Positions 8,133 through 17,216 are shown, numbered from the stretch's first letter. The stretch is DNA of 64,000 nucleotides from DAIODI01 sp046349255 (GCA_046349255.1 JAXMCR010000002.1:1426001-1490000); one strand, 5' to 3'. The notes: generated from the sequence alone by a model not told the origin. Program-made: numbers and translations.

Positions 8133-9380
8133 ATGGCCTATTCCGCAGTCAGCCCGCGCCGCCCCTCCGTGGGGGTGAAGATCGGCCACTTGAAGATGGG
8201 CGGCGGCGCCCCGGTCGTCGTCCAGTCGATGACCAACACCGACACCGCCGACGTCGAGGGAACCGCCCGCCAGGTGGCGCAGCTCGCCGCGGCCGGTTCC
8301 GAACTCGTGCGCATCACCGTCGACAAGCCGGAGGCGGCGGCCGCCGTGCCGCACATCCGCGACCGGCTCGACCAGATGGGCGTCAACACGCCGCTGATCG
8401 GCGATTTCCACTACATCGGCCACACGCTGCTGCGCGACCATCCGGCCTGTGCCGAGGCGCTGGCGAAGTACCGCATCAATCCCGGCAACGTCGGCTTCAA
8501 GGAAAAGCAGGACCGTAACTTCTCGATGATGATCGAGCGCGCGATCGAGTTCGACAAGCCGGTGCGCATCGGCGTCAACTGGGGCTCGCTCGACCAGTCG
8601 ATGCTGGCGAAGCTGATGGACGAGAATGCGAAGAAGGCAGAACCCCTCGACGCCCGCCTCGTGATGCACGAGGCGATGGTGCAGTCGGGCGTCTCCTCCG
8701 CCGCGCGCGCTGTCGAACTGGGGCTCGCCAAGGACAAGATCGTGATCTCGGCCAAGGTGTCCGAGGTGCAGGACCTGATCGCCGTCTATCGCGAGCTCGC
8801 CCGGCGCTGCGACCATGCGCTCCATCTCGGGCTCACCGAGGCGGGCATGGGCTCGAAGGGCATCGTCGCCTCGACGGCAGGGCTCTCCGTGCTGCTCCAG
8901 GAAGGCATCGGCGACACGATCCGCATCTCGCTCACGCCGGAGCCGGGCGGTGACCGCACGCGCGAAGTGATCGTCGCGCAGGAGATCCTGCAGACGATGG
9001 GCCTGCGCTCGTTCGCGCCGATGGTGATCGCCTGCCCGGGATGCGGGCGCACGACCTCCACCGTGTTCCAGCAGCTCGCGCAGGACATCCAGAGCCACAT
9101 CCGCACGCGGATGCCCGAGTGGCGCAAGAAATATCCGGGCTTCGAGACGCTGCAGCTCGCCGTGATGGGGTGCATCGTGAACGGCCCCGGCGAATCGAAG
9201 CACGCCGACATCGGCATCTCGCTCCCCGGTACCGGCGAAGTGCCCGCCGCGCCCGTCTACATCGACGGCAAGAAGGTGATGACGCTGCGCGGCGACAACA
9301 TCGGCACCCAGTTCCGCGACATCGTCGAGGAGTACGTGGAGCGCCGCTGGGGCAAGGTGCAGTCGCCTGCGGCTGAGTAG
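8133..9380 (+). CDS. ispG: 4-hydroxy-3-methylbut-2-enyl diphosphate synthase (IspG/GcpE)
   Basis: Penultimate enzyme of the non-mevalonate (MEP) isoprenoid pathway, converting ME-cPP to HMBPP with a 4Fe-4S cluster. 415 residues. Cluster cysteines appear in A-C-P-G-C-G-R-T and M-G-C-I-V-N-G-P-G-E, and V-V-V-Q-S-M-T-N-T-D-T near the N-terminus binds substrate. The ATG at 8133 fits the length of alphaproteobacterial IspG; the open frame runs far upstream inside znuB but has no reason to be used. It begins 47 bp after znuB and may share its transcript in part. Confidence 0.96.
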   Translation: MAYSAVSPRRPSVGVKIGHLKMGGGAPVVVQSMTNTDTADVEGTARQVAQLAAAGSELVRITVDKPEAAAAVPHIRDRLDQMGVNTPLIGDFHYIGHTLLRDHPACAEALAKYRINPGNVGFKEKQDRNFSMMIERAIEFDKPVRIGVNWGSLDQSMLAKLMDENAKKAEPLDARLVMHEAMVQSGVSSAARAVELGLAKDKIVISAKVSEVQDLIAVYRELARRCDHALHLGLTEAGMGSKGIVASTAGLSVLLQEGIGDTIRISLTPEPGGDRTREVIVAQEILQTMGLRSFAPMVIACPGCGRTTSTVFQQLAQDIQSHIRTRMPEWRKKYPGFETLQLAVMGCIVNGPGESKHADIGISLPGTGEVPAAPVYIDGKKVMTLRGDNIGTQFRDIVEEYVERRWGKVQSPAAE

Positions 9381-9490
9381 AGCCGCCGGCGTTTTCCACC
9401 TGTCGGAACGTCAGTTTCACAACGCGGACGCGCTGGTATACCAGTGGCGAACGGGGCCTGAAGAGCCCCGAACGTAGCTGGAGGACACCC

Positions 9491-10081
9491 ATGAAACGCG
9501 CCTTGTTCGCCGCCACCGCGGCCTCGATCGTGCTGCTTTCCGCCCAGACGCCGGCGATGGCCGAGGACGACTGGAAGCCCTACGCGGCCCAGTACATTTC
9601 CGAGGTGATGAAGAACGTGATCAATGCGCCGGAAGTGATCGCCGCGGTGCAGGAGCAGAACGCCGCCAACGCCGGCATCACCGCCGACCAGATCGATGCG
9701 CTCGACCGGCAGTGGCGCTCCGAGCGCAAGGCCGGGACCGGCCCGCTTACCTCCGCCAAGATGAACAACCCGACCTCCATGTTCCTGCGCGGCTACAAGT
9801 CCGCCGCCCGCGACGGCGCGGTCATCGAGATCTTCGTCATGGACAACAAGGGCCTGAACGTCGGCCAGACCGATCCGACGAGCGACTACATGCAGGGCGA
9901 CGAGGACAAGTGGACGAAGACGGCGGGCACCGGTCCGTGGGTCACGTTCACCGACGAGCCCGAGGAAGAGGACGGCGTGAAGAGCGTGCAGATCTCCACG
10001 ACGCTCGTCGACAACGAGAAGGCGATCGGCGCGATGACCATCACGCTCGACCTCTCGAAGATCGGACCGAAGAAGAAGTAG
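9491..10081 (+). CDS. Secreted PDC/Cache-like sensor domain protein
   Basis: 196-residue exported protein: signal peptide MKRALFAATAASIVLLSAQTPAMA followed by a single globular domain. The elements L-R-G-Y-K-S-A-A-R-D-G-A-V-I-E-I-F-V-M-D-N-K-G-L-N-V-G, D-Y-M-Q-G-D-E-D-K-W and V-D-N-E-K-A-I-G-A-M-T-I match the PDC/Cache fold usually seen as the extracytoplasmic ligand-binding part of sensor kinases and chemoreceptors. Here it stands alone, without membrane helices or output domain. GGAGG lies 6 nt before the ATG. Two convergent c-type cytochrome genes follow, so it may be a periplasmic binding or redox-associated protein. No function is established. Confidence 0.75.
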   Translation: MKRALFAATAASIVLLSAQTPAMAEDDWKPYAAQYISEVMKNVINAPEVIAAVQEQNAANAGITADQIDALDRQWRSERKAGTGPLTSAKMNNPTSMFLRGYKSAARDGAVIEIFVMDNKGLNVGQTDPTSDYMQGDEDKWTKTAGTGPWVTFTDEPEEEDGVKSVQISTTLVDNEKAIGAMTITLDLSKIGPKKK

Positions 10082-10115
10082 CGACGGCGGAAGACCCGCG
10101 ACCGGGAACGACGGA

Positions 10116-10137
10116 GCCGCCGGATCACACCGGCGGC
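10116..10137. terminator. Bidirectional hairpin between convergent genes
   Basis: Perfect 8-bp stem GCCGCCGG / CCGGCGGC with a six-base loop, starting 35 bp after the stop of the Cache-like gene and overlapping the stop codon of the convergent cytochrome gene. There is no long T-run, so this is a weak terminator candidate, but it is the only structure in the 43-bp gap. Confidence 0.4.
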
Positions 10138-11057
10138 TTCGGCGCCTTCAGGCTCATGAGGTAGGTGGCGATCGCCTGCACGTCGGAATCGGGCAGCTTG
10201 GCCAGGTTCGACTGCACCGCGCCCATGCCGCCGGAGGAGAGCTTCTCGTAGCCGAGCGCCTCGCCGTTCTGCAGCGCGAGCTTCAGGTCGTTCACGTCCT
10301 TGTAGCGGTTGCGCCCCATGAGATCGACGAGGCTCGGCACCTTGCCCTTGCCTTCCGGGTGCGGCCCGCCCTCGAGCCACCGCGACATGTCCGAGGTCAT
10401 GATGGCCGTGCGCGGCGTATGGCATTCCGCGCAGTGGCCGGGCCCCGCGACGAGGTAGGCGCCTCGGTTCCATTCGGCGCTCTGCTGGGCGTCCGGCGTG
10501 AACACGCGCGGATTGAGACCGGCGAGCTGCCAGAGCCCCATCAGCCTGCGGCCGACCCATTCGCCGAGCGGGCCGAGCGGCATCTCCGGCGGCTTGTTCT
10601 CATGCTGCACCGCCGGCAGCGAGAACAGGTACGCCTTGATGTCGAGAATGTCGGCCGTCGTCATGTGGGCGTAGGACGTATACGGAAAGGCCGGGATGTG
10701 GTGCTCGCCCTCGGGCGAGATCCCGCGCTGCATCGCGTTGACGAAGTCGGCGTCCGTCCACGATCCGATGCCGGTCGCCTTGTCGGGCGTGATGTTGGGG
10801 GGATAGAACGTGCCCGCCGGTGTCACGAGCGGCGAGCCGCCCGAGGGCAGCGACGCGTCGAGACCCGAATTCTCCGGCGGCTTGTGGCAGGAGATGCAGC
10901 CGCCGGCGTTGTAGAGGACCTGGCCGTTCTTCAGGTCGGCCGTGTGGGCCGGGATCGCCGCGGCCGAGATGGGCCGCGGCATCGTCAGGACGTAGAAGAG
11001 CGCGAACGCTGCGGTGCCGAGGAGCGCTGCCGCGCCCGCGATCTTCCGTATACGCAT
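10125..11057 (-). CDS. Membrane-anchored dihaem cytochrome c
   Basis: 310-residue protein with an N-terminal hydrophobic anchor (residues about 8-25) and two class I cytochrome c domains. Haem sites are C-I-S-C-H at residues 54-58 and C-A-E-C-H at 209-213; methionines such as those in A-Y-L-M-S-L-K-A-P near the C-terminus are candidate sixth ligands. The pattern F-Y-P-P-N-I-T-P-D-K-A-T-G-I-G-S-W and A-M-Q-R-G-I-S-P-E-G is that of the cytochrome subunit of membrane alcohol, aldehyde and gluconate dehydrogenases, but no dehydrogenase subunits lie nearby. It is probably co-transcribed with the upstream cytochrome c' gene, 18 bp away. Confidence 0.9.
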   Translation of the reverse strand: MRIRKIAGAAALLGTAAFALFYVLTMPRPISAAAIPAHTADLKNGQVLYNAGGCISCHKPPENSGLDASLPSGGSPLVTPAGTFYPPNITPDKATGIGSWTDADFVNAMQRGISPEGEHHIPAFPYTSYAHMTTADILDIKAYLFSLPAVQHENKPPEMPLGPLGEWVGRRLMGLWQLAGLNPRVFTPDAQQSAEWNRGAYLVAGPGHCAECHTPRTAIMTSDMSRWLEGGPHPEGKGKVPSLVDLMGRNRYKDVNDLKLALQNGEALGYEKLSSGGMGAVQSNLAKLPDSDVQAIATYLMSLKAPKPPV

Positions 11058-11075
11058 GATCTGAGAGTTCCCTGT

Positions 11076-11525
11076 TCAGTCCTTGGGACGGCGGAACTTC
11101 TCGTGGCAGCCCTTGCAGCCGCCGCCGAGTTCGCCGAGCGCGGGGCCGAACTCGGCCTCCGTCGTCACTGCCGCCATCTTCTTGGCGGCCTCCTGGGCCT
11201 TCGCGTCGGCCGCGTCGAACGCTGCGCGATCGGTCCACACTTCGGGCTTTGCCCACGTCTCCACGGCGCCGCCCGGCTTCGAATCATCCGGGAACATGGC
11301 TTTGGCCGCTTCGAGCTTCTGTTGGATGATCTCCGCGTTGGCCTTCACGACCGCGGCGTCGAAGGGCGCTTCCTTCTTGGCGATCTTTGCGAGCTCGCCG
11401 ATCGCCTTGCCGATGGCCTTCATGGCTGCCTGGCGATCCTCGATGGCGCCCGCGTACGCGGCCGTCGCCACACCGAGCATCACCAGGCCACTGACCGTGG
11501 CCAGAAATCCTTTTCCAATCTTCAT
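11076..11525 (-). CDS. Cytochrome c' (class II c-type cytochrome)
   Basis: 149-residue periplasmic four-helix-bundle cytochrome. Signal peptide MKIGKGFLATVSGLVMLGVA...AYAGA; the single haem motif C-K-G-C-H-E-K-F-R lies at the very C-terminus (residues 137-141), diagnostic of class II. Such proteins bind NO or CO or act as small electron carriers. An ATG at 11525 gives a clean signal peptide; the frame is open upstream but non-conserved. The dihaem cytochrome gene follows after 18 bp, suggesting a shared electron-transfer role. Confidence 0.9.
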   Translation of the reverse strand: MKIGKGFLATVSGLVMLGVATAAYAGAIEDRQAAMKAIGKAIGELAKIAKKEAPFDAAVVKANAEIIQQKLEAAKAMFPDDSKPGGAVETWAKPEVWTDRAAFDAADAKAQEAAKKMAAVTTEAEFGPALGELGGGCKGCHEKFRRPKD

Positions 11526-11625
11526 GGGCTTGTCTCTCCTCGACCCTGCGTGAGGTTTCCACGATCTCACTGACATTTCGCTGAACGCTAATCGGTAACC
11601 GTGCCCGCTACGGAAGATGGGCCAC

Positions 11626-13245
11626 CTAGGTACGCGCGCGCAAGAGGCGGCGGATGACCTTCCCCGTCGTGGTAAGGGGCAAATCGGCCGTGAATTCGAC
11701 CTCGCGGGGGTATTCGTGGGCCGAAAGTCGCTGCCGAACCCATGCCTGGAGTTCACTCTTGAGTGAGTCGGAAGGGTTTAACCCTTCGTTCAGCACGACG
11801 AACGCTTTCACGATCTCGGTGCGCACAGGGTCCGGTTTGCCGACCGCGGCGGCGAGCTTCACCGCCGGATGGGCGGCAAGGCAGTCCTCGATCTCGGCCG
11901 GCCCGATTCGGTAGCCGGCGGAGGTGATCACGTCGTCGTCGCGCCCGAGGAAGTGCACGTAGCCGTCCTCGTCGACAAAACCCTGGTCCCCGGTCTTCAT
12001 CCAGTCGCCGGCGAACTTGGCCTCGGTCGCCGCCGCGTCCTGCCAGTAGCCCAAAAACATCACGGGATCGGGCCGGGCGATGGCGATGGTGCCGGTCTCG
12101 CCGATCGGCAGTGGCTGGCCGTGCTCGTCGATCACCGCGACCGTATGCCCCGGCACGGGCTTGCCGATCGCCGAGGTCTTCCACACACCGAGGTGGTGCG
12201 CGGACTCAAGCACGAGGTTGCACTCGGTCTGGCCGTAGAGCTCGTTCACGGGAAGCCGCAGCGCCTCGATCCCCCAGGTCTTCAGCCCCTCTCCCACCGC
12301 CTCGCCGCCGCAGGCGATGGCGCGGAGCCTTGTGCCCGCGACCCCGTTCGGCTCCGTCGCGCGCATCAGGCGAAGCGCAGTCGGCGGCATGAAGCACGCG
12401 GTGACGCCGTGCCGCGCGATGAGGCGCCAGGCGTAGTCGGGGTCGAACTTGTGGAAGCCGGTGGCGACCACCGGCATCCCGGCATGCAGCGCCGGCAGCA
12501 GCGCGTTGAGGAGGCCGCCGGCCCACGCCCAGTCCGACGGCGTCCAGAACACGTCGCCCGGCGAGCCGTAGCGCGGGTGCGTCATCGACACGCCCGGCAG
12601 ATGGCCGAGCAGCACGCGGTGGCCGTGCAGCGCTCCCTTCGGCGCGCCGGTCGTGCCGGACGTGTAGATCATCATCGCGGGGTCTTCGGGCGAGGTCGCT
12701 TCCGCCTCGAACGTCGAGGCGGCGCGATCGACCAATGCATCGAGATCATCGACACCGTCCGATGCGCCATCGAGCGACAGCACGGTCTCGAGATCCGGCA
12801 GGCGGTCGCGAAGCGATGCGATCGTCGGCACGCTGTAGCCGGTGAGCACGAGGGCGCGTGCGCCGGAATTCCTAAGGCGGTGCTCGATCGCATCCGAACC
12901 GAACAGCATGGCGAGCGGCACGGCGACCGCGCCGAGCTTGTAGACGGCGAGATGCACCGCCACCGTGTCGGGCGCCTGCGGCAATAGCAGCGCCACGCGG
13001 TCGCCCCATCGCACGCCGCGTGCGCGAAGCACGTTGGCGATCCGGTTCGAACGATCCTCGAGCATCCCGAACGTCCAGCGCTCTTCCGCGCCGTTGGGCG
13101 GAGCCAGGATCACCGCCGTCGCATCCGGCTTGAGGCGCGCCTGCCGCGTGACCCCGTCGGTGGCGATGTTGAAGCGGTTCGGCACGGCCCATCGGAACGC
13201 CTCGCGCACCGCTTCGTACGTCGACCCGTCCGGCAGCCAGCCCAT
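11626..13245 (-). CDS. Acyl-CoA synthetase (AMP-forming), acetyl/medium-chain type
   Basis: 539-residue ANL-superfamily ligase. ATP/AMP loop M-I-Y-T-S-G-T-T-G-A-P-K-G-A near residue 195, N-E-L-Y-G-Q-T-E-C-N (A5 motif), T-G-D-Q-G near 420, and the C-terminal catalytic lysine in L-P-L-T-T-T-G-K-V-I-R-R. Overall pattern matches AcsM/medium-chain and 'acyl-CoA synthetase' entries of Hyphomicrobiales. It activates a carboxylic acid to acyl-CoA; chain length cannot be told from sequence. It is monocistronic on the minus strand, with nothing resembling a fatty-acid operon beside it. Confidence 0.92.
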   Translation of the reverse strand: MGWLPDGSTYEAVREAFRWAVPNRFNIATDGVTRQARLKPDATAVILAPPNGAEERWTFGMLEDRSNRIANVLRARGVRWGDRVALLLPQAPDTVAVHLAVYKLGAVAVPLAMLFGSDAIEHRLRNSGARALVLTGYSVPTIASLRDRLPDLETVLSLDGASDGVDDLDALVDRAASTFEAEATSPEDPAMMIYTSGTTGAPKGALHGHRVLLGHLPGVSMTHPRYGSPGDVFWTPSDWAWAGGLLNALLPALHAGMPVVATGFHKFDPDYAWRLIARHGVTACFMPPTALRLMRATEPNGVAGTRLRAIACGGEAVGEGLKTWGIEALRLPVNELYGQTECNLVLESAHHLGVWKTSAIGKPVPGHTVAVIDEHGQPLPIGETGTIAIARPDPVMFLGYWQDAAATEAKFAGDWMKTGDQGFVDEDGYVHFLGRDDDVITSAGYRIGPAEIEDCLAAHPAVKLAAAVGKPDPVRTEIVKAFVVLNEGLNPSDSLKSELQAWVRQRLSAHEYPREVEFTADLPLTTTGKVIRRLLRART

Positions 13246-13526
13246 CGTTTCCTACCCGCCTCGTCGTTCGTGACCGGCCGGATGGTAGCGCCCGCCCGCC
13301 GCCCCGTCAGCGGCGCGTCGCCGCACCCGCAGCGGCTGTTCCAACTCCGTCAGCAGCCTGCCCCATTTGCGCCGCACCCGGGGATCAAACCGCGCTCCCC
13401 GCGACCGGGGGCAGCCGCCATCGGTTAGCGGTTCCTTAACAACGGCGGCATTACTTGTTGGCACAGGACGTGCTCATGGTGGACGTGAAGAGGTCAGTAC
13501 GAGTCATGGACGGAGTACTTGTTTCA

Positions 13527-13670
13527 ATGGGCGACAAAAAGCCCGCTTCGCAGAAGAAGCCGCCCAAGGCGGCGAAGGCTCCGGCGCTCAGCCCGGAACT
13601 GCGCGAGCTCATCCACATGCTCGAGGCGATCGAGGCGGAACCCGCCGAAGAGCGCGACCGCGACCGCTGA
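13527..13670 (+). CDS. Small Lys/Ala/Pro-rich protein, unknown
   Basis: A short ORF of 47 codons from the ATG at 13527; alternative in-frame starts at 13506, 13476 and 13455 would give up to 71. GGAG lies 11 nt before the chosen start. The first part is basic and Pro/Ala-rich (K-K-P-A-S-Q-K-K-P-P-K-A-A-K-A), followed by a short acidic helix L-S-P-E-L-R-E-L-I-H-M-L-E-A-I-E-A-E. It lies alone between two convergent larger genes. I do not recognise a family; composition does not exclude a chance ORF. Confidence 0.4.
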   Translation: MGDKKPASQKKPPKAAKAPALSPELRELIHMLEAIEAEPAEERDRDR

Positions 13671-13701
13671 ACCGGCCTTGTGACGTTGCCCGGCCGCGCG
13701 G

Positions 13702-15132
13702 TCAGCTCGGCCGGCGGCCTTCGTCCCATGCGCCCCGGCGGCGATAGACCGTCGAGGGCGCCACACCCAGCATCCGCGCCGCCTTCGGAACGCTGCCGCC
13801 GCACGCGGCGATCGCCTGCTCGATGGCCGAGCGCTGGATGTCCTTCAGGTCGCCTGCAAGACGCGCCCTCATCCCCTTGAGTGCTGCCACCTCGCCGTCC
13901 GTCGCGATGTCGAGATCGCGCGACAGGTCGAACGCGAGACCGTCACCCGTTAGGGCGAGCCCCAGCATCGACGCCTCGATCTCGGAGCCCTCGTGCAGGA
14001 CGACCGCCTGGCGGATCGCGTTCTGCAGTTCGCGCACGTTGCCCGGCCAGCCGTGCGCGCGCAGCGCGGCTTCCGCGTCCGGGCTGAATCGGTTGAACGC
14101 GCGGCCTTCTTCCTGCGCGTACGACTTCAGGAAGTTGGCGGCGAGCGCCAGCACGTCGTCGCCACGCGCCTTCAGCGGCGGCATGTGCAGGGTGAGCACG
14201 TGGAGACGGAAGTAGAGGTCCTCGCGGAACCGACCGCTGCGCACCTCGGCGAGGGGCGACCGGTTCGTGGCGCATACGATCCGCACGTCCACCCGCTCGC
14301 TCGCGGCGGATCCCACCGGCTGCACGATCCCGGTCTGCACGAAGCGCAGGAGCTTCGTCTGGAGCGCCGGGTCGAGCTCGCAGATCTCGTCGAGGAACAG
14401 CGTGCCGCCGTTGGCGAGCTTCGCCGCGCCGACGCGGTCGGCGATCGCTCCGGTGAACGCGCCCTTCACGTGGCCGAAGATTTCCGATTCCATCAGCTCG
14501 TGCGGAATCGCGCCGCAGTTGATCGCCACCAGCGGACCGCGTGAGCGCCGGCTCAGCGCATGGATCGCCTCGGCTGCGAGTTCCTTCCCCGTGCCGCTCT
14601 CGCCGGTGATGAAGACGGGAGCGGACGAACCGGCGACGGCGCGGATGCGGCGGTAGACTTCCTGCATCACGCTGGACGCGCCAATGAACCGGTGCAACGG
14701 TTCGGTTGTCTTCGCCGGCGAGCGGTCGTTCGACGCGCCGGCGAGCCGCGCCACCGCCTGCGCGGCCGTCACGGCCACGTCGATCGCCGCCGCCAGCTTC
14801 TCCTTCGATACGGGCTTCGCAAGGTAATCGGCCGCGCCGGCCCGCATTGCAGCGACTGCCTGCGCGATCGACCCGTTGGCGCTCACGGCGATGACGGGTG
14901 TGCCTGCCCGTTCCGCGATGTCGGCAATCAGTTTCAGGTCGGTGACCCCGTCGACCGCGGGGTCGAGCACGACGAGATCGAGTTCGCGCGCATCCGCCCG
15001 CAGGCTCGCCTGCGCGGCCGTTGCTGCGACGTGCACGGAATGTCCGAGCGTTTCGAGCTGTACGCGCATCAGCTGGGCGAGCGAGGGGAGCGCCTCGACG
15101 ACCAGGATGCGCAGGCCGGTGACGGCCCCCAT
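13702..15132 (-). CDS. Sigma-54-dependent response regulator (NtrC/LuxO type)
   Basis: About 476 residues in three parts: receiver (1-120), AAA+ sigma-54 interaction module (150-380) and Fis-type DNA-binding domain (430-476). Walker A is G-E-S-G-T-G-K-E, the sigma-54 contact loop G-A-F-T-G-A is intact, and Walker B is G-G-T-L-F-L-D-E-I. The C-terminal K-A-A-R-M-L-G-V-A-P-S-T-V-Y-R-R is the DNA-reading helix-turn-helix. The phospho-acceptor Asp (V-V-L-D-P) and Lys (L-A-K-P) are present, but the acidic pair near residue 10 is degenerate (V-V-E-A instead of two acids). It starts one base after the stop of the REC-HPt gene, so the pair form one operon. Confidence 0.93.
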   Translation of the reverse strand: MGAVTGLRILVVEALPSLAQLMRVQLETLGHSVHVAATAAQASLRADARELDLVVLDPAVDGVTDLKLIADIAERAGTPVIAVSANGSIAQAVAAMRAGAADYLAKPVSKEKLAAAIDVAVTAAQAVARLAGASNDRSPAKTTEPLHRFIGASSVMQEVYRRIRAVAGSSAPVFITGESGTGKELAAEAIHALSRRSRGPLVAINCGAIPHELMESEIFGHVKGAFTGAIADRVGAAKLANGGTLFLDEICELDPALQTKLLRFVQTGIVQPVGSAASERVDVRIVCATNRSPLAEVRSGRFREDLYFRLHVLTLHMPPLKARGDDVLALAANFLKSYAQEEGRAFNRFSPDAEAALRAHGWPGNVRELQNAIRQAVVLHEGSEIEASMLGLALTGDGLAFDLSRDLDIATDGEVAALKGMRARLAGDLKDIQRSAIEQAIAACGGSVPKAARMLGVAPSTVYRRRGAWDEGRRPS

Positions 15133-15133
15133 G

Positions 15134-15943
15134 TCAGCGTCCCGTTGCCGCAGCGGGAACACGGGCCGGCCGCGTTCCGGCGCCGGGCTGGATCACAGCG
15201 AGCGTCGCCTTCACGACGTCGGCGCACAGGTCGCTGAGTTCCTGCGAGAGTTCGAGCGTGGAATGCTGACGGGCCTCGTCCTCGAGCCGGTTGGCGAGGT
15301 CGAGGACCTCGGGCGTGCCGAACGTTGCGGCGAGCCCTTTCAGCTGGTGCGCAATCTGGCGCACGCGGTCGAGGTCGCGCTCGCCCTTGGCTACCTCGAG
15401 CTTCGCCGAGATGTCGCGCATCTCCCGCACGGCGATCGTCATGAGCCGCGACCACTGCTCCGCAGAGAGTGCTCCATGGCTTGTCCGGGTCCTGCCCTTA
15501 ACGGCATGCTCCACGGCCTCGCGCAGGCGATCGCGCGTTGCGGGCTTGGCGATCGTCTGGTCGAAAAGCCCCTCGGGCGCACCGGGTATGGCGCCGTCGG
15601 CATAGCCCGACAAGGCAATCAGCACCGCGTTGCAGGCGGGCGCCGGCATCTGGCGGATGCGCTTGGCGGTTTCGATGCCGTCGAGCACCGGCATGTCGAT
15701 GTCGAGGAACACGATCCTTGCCGGCCGCACGTCGAGCGACGCGAGTGCCATCGCGCCGTCAGCCACGGTTTCGACGTCGCAGCCGATGCGTTTGAGGAGC
15801 GCGCCGGTGAGGAGGCGGGCGGAAACCGAATCCTCGGCGAGGAGGACGGTGACAGGCAGATCGGCCGTCGCGTCGCAATCGCCGTTCGCCTCGGATGCCC
15901 CGGAAGCCGGATACTCGGGCTCGAAGATCGTACTCATCGCCAC
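15134..15943 (-). CDS. Receiver-HPt phosphorelay protein
   Basis: 269 residues: an unstructured start, a response-regulator receiver (about 30-150) with acidic pair L-L-A-E-D-S, phospho-Asp in V-F-L-D-I-D-M-P-V-L-D-G and Lys in I-A-K-P, then a histidine phosphotransfer domain with I-A-H-Q-L-K-G-L-A-A-T-F-G, the phospho-His lying in A-H-Q-L-K-G. Such REC-HPt proteins pass phosphate from a hybrid kinase to a final regulator. The downstream sigma-54 regulator is the natural recipient. No histidine kinase is encoded in the vicinity. Start may be the first or third codon. Confidence 0.9.
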   Translation of the reverse strand: MAMSTIFEPEYPASGASEANGDCDATADLPVTVLLAEDSVSARLLTGALLKRIGCDVETVADGAMALASLDVRPARIVFLDIDMPVLDGIETAKRIRQMPAPACNAVLIALSGYADGAIPGAPEGLFDQTIAKPATRDRLREAVEHAVKGRTRTSHGALSAEQWSRLMTIAVREMRDISAKLEVAKGERDLDRVRQIAHQLKGLAATFGTPEVLDLANRLEDEARQHSTLELSQELSDLCADVVKATLAVIQPGAGTRPARVPAAATGR

Positions 15944-16047
15944 TCACACACCGGGCGAGGCGCGACCAGCCGATGCCTGTCGCCGCCTTCAGGCCCTACG
16001 CGATGATCCTGCCCGAAGAATAGTGAACGGCGCGTTTACGATACGCG

Positions 16048-17115
16048 TTAAGATTTCTTAGACCTTGCGCGAACCGCCTCGGCGATCTGTTTCACGTCCT
16101 GTGCACGCGCCATCGGCATGACGATCACCGCATCACCCGTATTCACCACGATGACGTCGGAAAGGCCGATCACCGCAGTCGTGGGGCCAAGGCTGCGGAC
16201 GTAGGAGTTCGAGACGTCCTTGAGCAGTACGTCGCCGCCCGTGACGTTGCCGCTCTCGTCGCGTCGCGCGATCTGCCAGACGGCGTCCCACGCGCCGACG
16301 TCGCTCCAGCCCGGATCGACAGGCACGACGGCTGCACGCGCCGTGTGTTCCATGATGGCGTAATCGATCGAGATCGACTCGGCCGCGAGGAACGCATCCC
16401 GTTCGGGGGCGATCGCGGGGCCGGTGCGGCGCGCGTTGTCGAGCGCGCTGCGGCAGGCGGCAAGGATCTCGGGCTTCAGGCGTGCGAACTCGGCAAGCAG
16501 CGCCTTCACGGGGAACAGGAACATGCCGCTGTTCCAGGCGTAGGTGCCTTCCTTGAGCATTGCTTCGGCCGTGCCGCGGTCGGGCTTTTCGACGAAGCGG
16601 TCCACGTGGAAGACGCCTGGCGTATCGGCGAGCGGTTCGCCGCGACGAATGTAGCCATAGCTCGTGGCAGGGCCCGACGGCGAAATCGCGAAGGTGACGA
16701 GCGCGCCGTTGCGCGCGGCAGGTGCTGCGAGGCGGATCGCGTCGATCAGCTTGTCGGGATCGGTGATCACGTGGTCGGACGGCATCACGAGGAGGAGGTC
16801 GCTGAGGCTGTCGCGTTCCGCGGCGAGAGCTGCAATCGCGATCGCCGGCGCGGTATTGCGCCCCGCAGGTTCGAGCACGATGGCCGAGGGCGTGATACCC
16901 GAGAGCGACTCTTCGATCAGGGAAAGCTGCGCCGCGTTGCCGACGACCATCGGTCTGCCGAACAGCGCGCGGTCGCCGACCCGTTCCACCGTCTGCCGCA
17001 GCATGCTGACGTCGCCCGCGATCGGCTGGAACTGCTTTGGCCGGTCGTCCGTCGAGAGCGGCCAGAGCCGCGTGCCGGAGCCTCCGGCGAGGATGACCGG
17101 CGTGATCGTTTGCAT
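16048..17115 (-). CDS. manC: Mannose-1-phosphate guanylyltransferase
   Basis: Makes GDP-mannose from mannose-1-phosphate and GTP for polysaccharide and glycan synthesis. 355 residues: the nucleotidyltransferase motif I-L-A-G-G-S-G-T-R-L-W-P-L-S with R-P-K-Q-F at the N-terminus, M-P-S-D-H-V-I near residue 110 and F-V-E-K-P at about 165. It is the short form, ending after the transferase and beta-helix part without the phosphomannose isomerase domain of long ManC/AlgA. Start at 17115 places the nucleotide motif at residue 9; the upstream frame is unconserved. It could feed the glycan genes at 43-48 kb, but they are far away. Confidence 0.92.
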   Translation of the reverse strand: MQTITPVILAGGSGTRLWPLSTDDRPKQFQPIAGDVSMLRQTVERVGDRALFGRPMVVGNAAQLSLIEESLSGITPSAIVLEPAGRNTAPAIAIAALAAERDSLSDLLLVMPSDHVITDPDKLIDAIRLAAPAARNGALVTFAISPSGPATSYGYIRRGEPLADTPGVFHVDRFVEKPDRGTAEAMLKEGTYAWNSGMFLFPVKALLAEFARLKPEILAACRSALDNARRTGPAIAPERDAFLAAESISIDYAIMEHTARAAVVPVDPGWSDVGAWDAVWQIARRDESGNVTGGDVLLKDVSNSYVRSLGPTTAVIGLSDVIVVNTGDAVIVMPMARAQDVKQIAEAVRARSKKS

Positions 17116-17216
17116 GCGGAGAATCCTGTGCGCGGGCGGGGTTGCTAGTCGCGCCGACAGTGGTGCAAATGCGTCTTCGCGGCAAGCGGGTCGCACGGGA
17201 GCGGTAAACCGAAATC

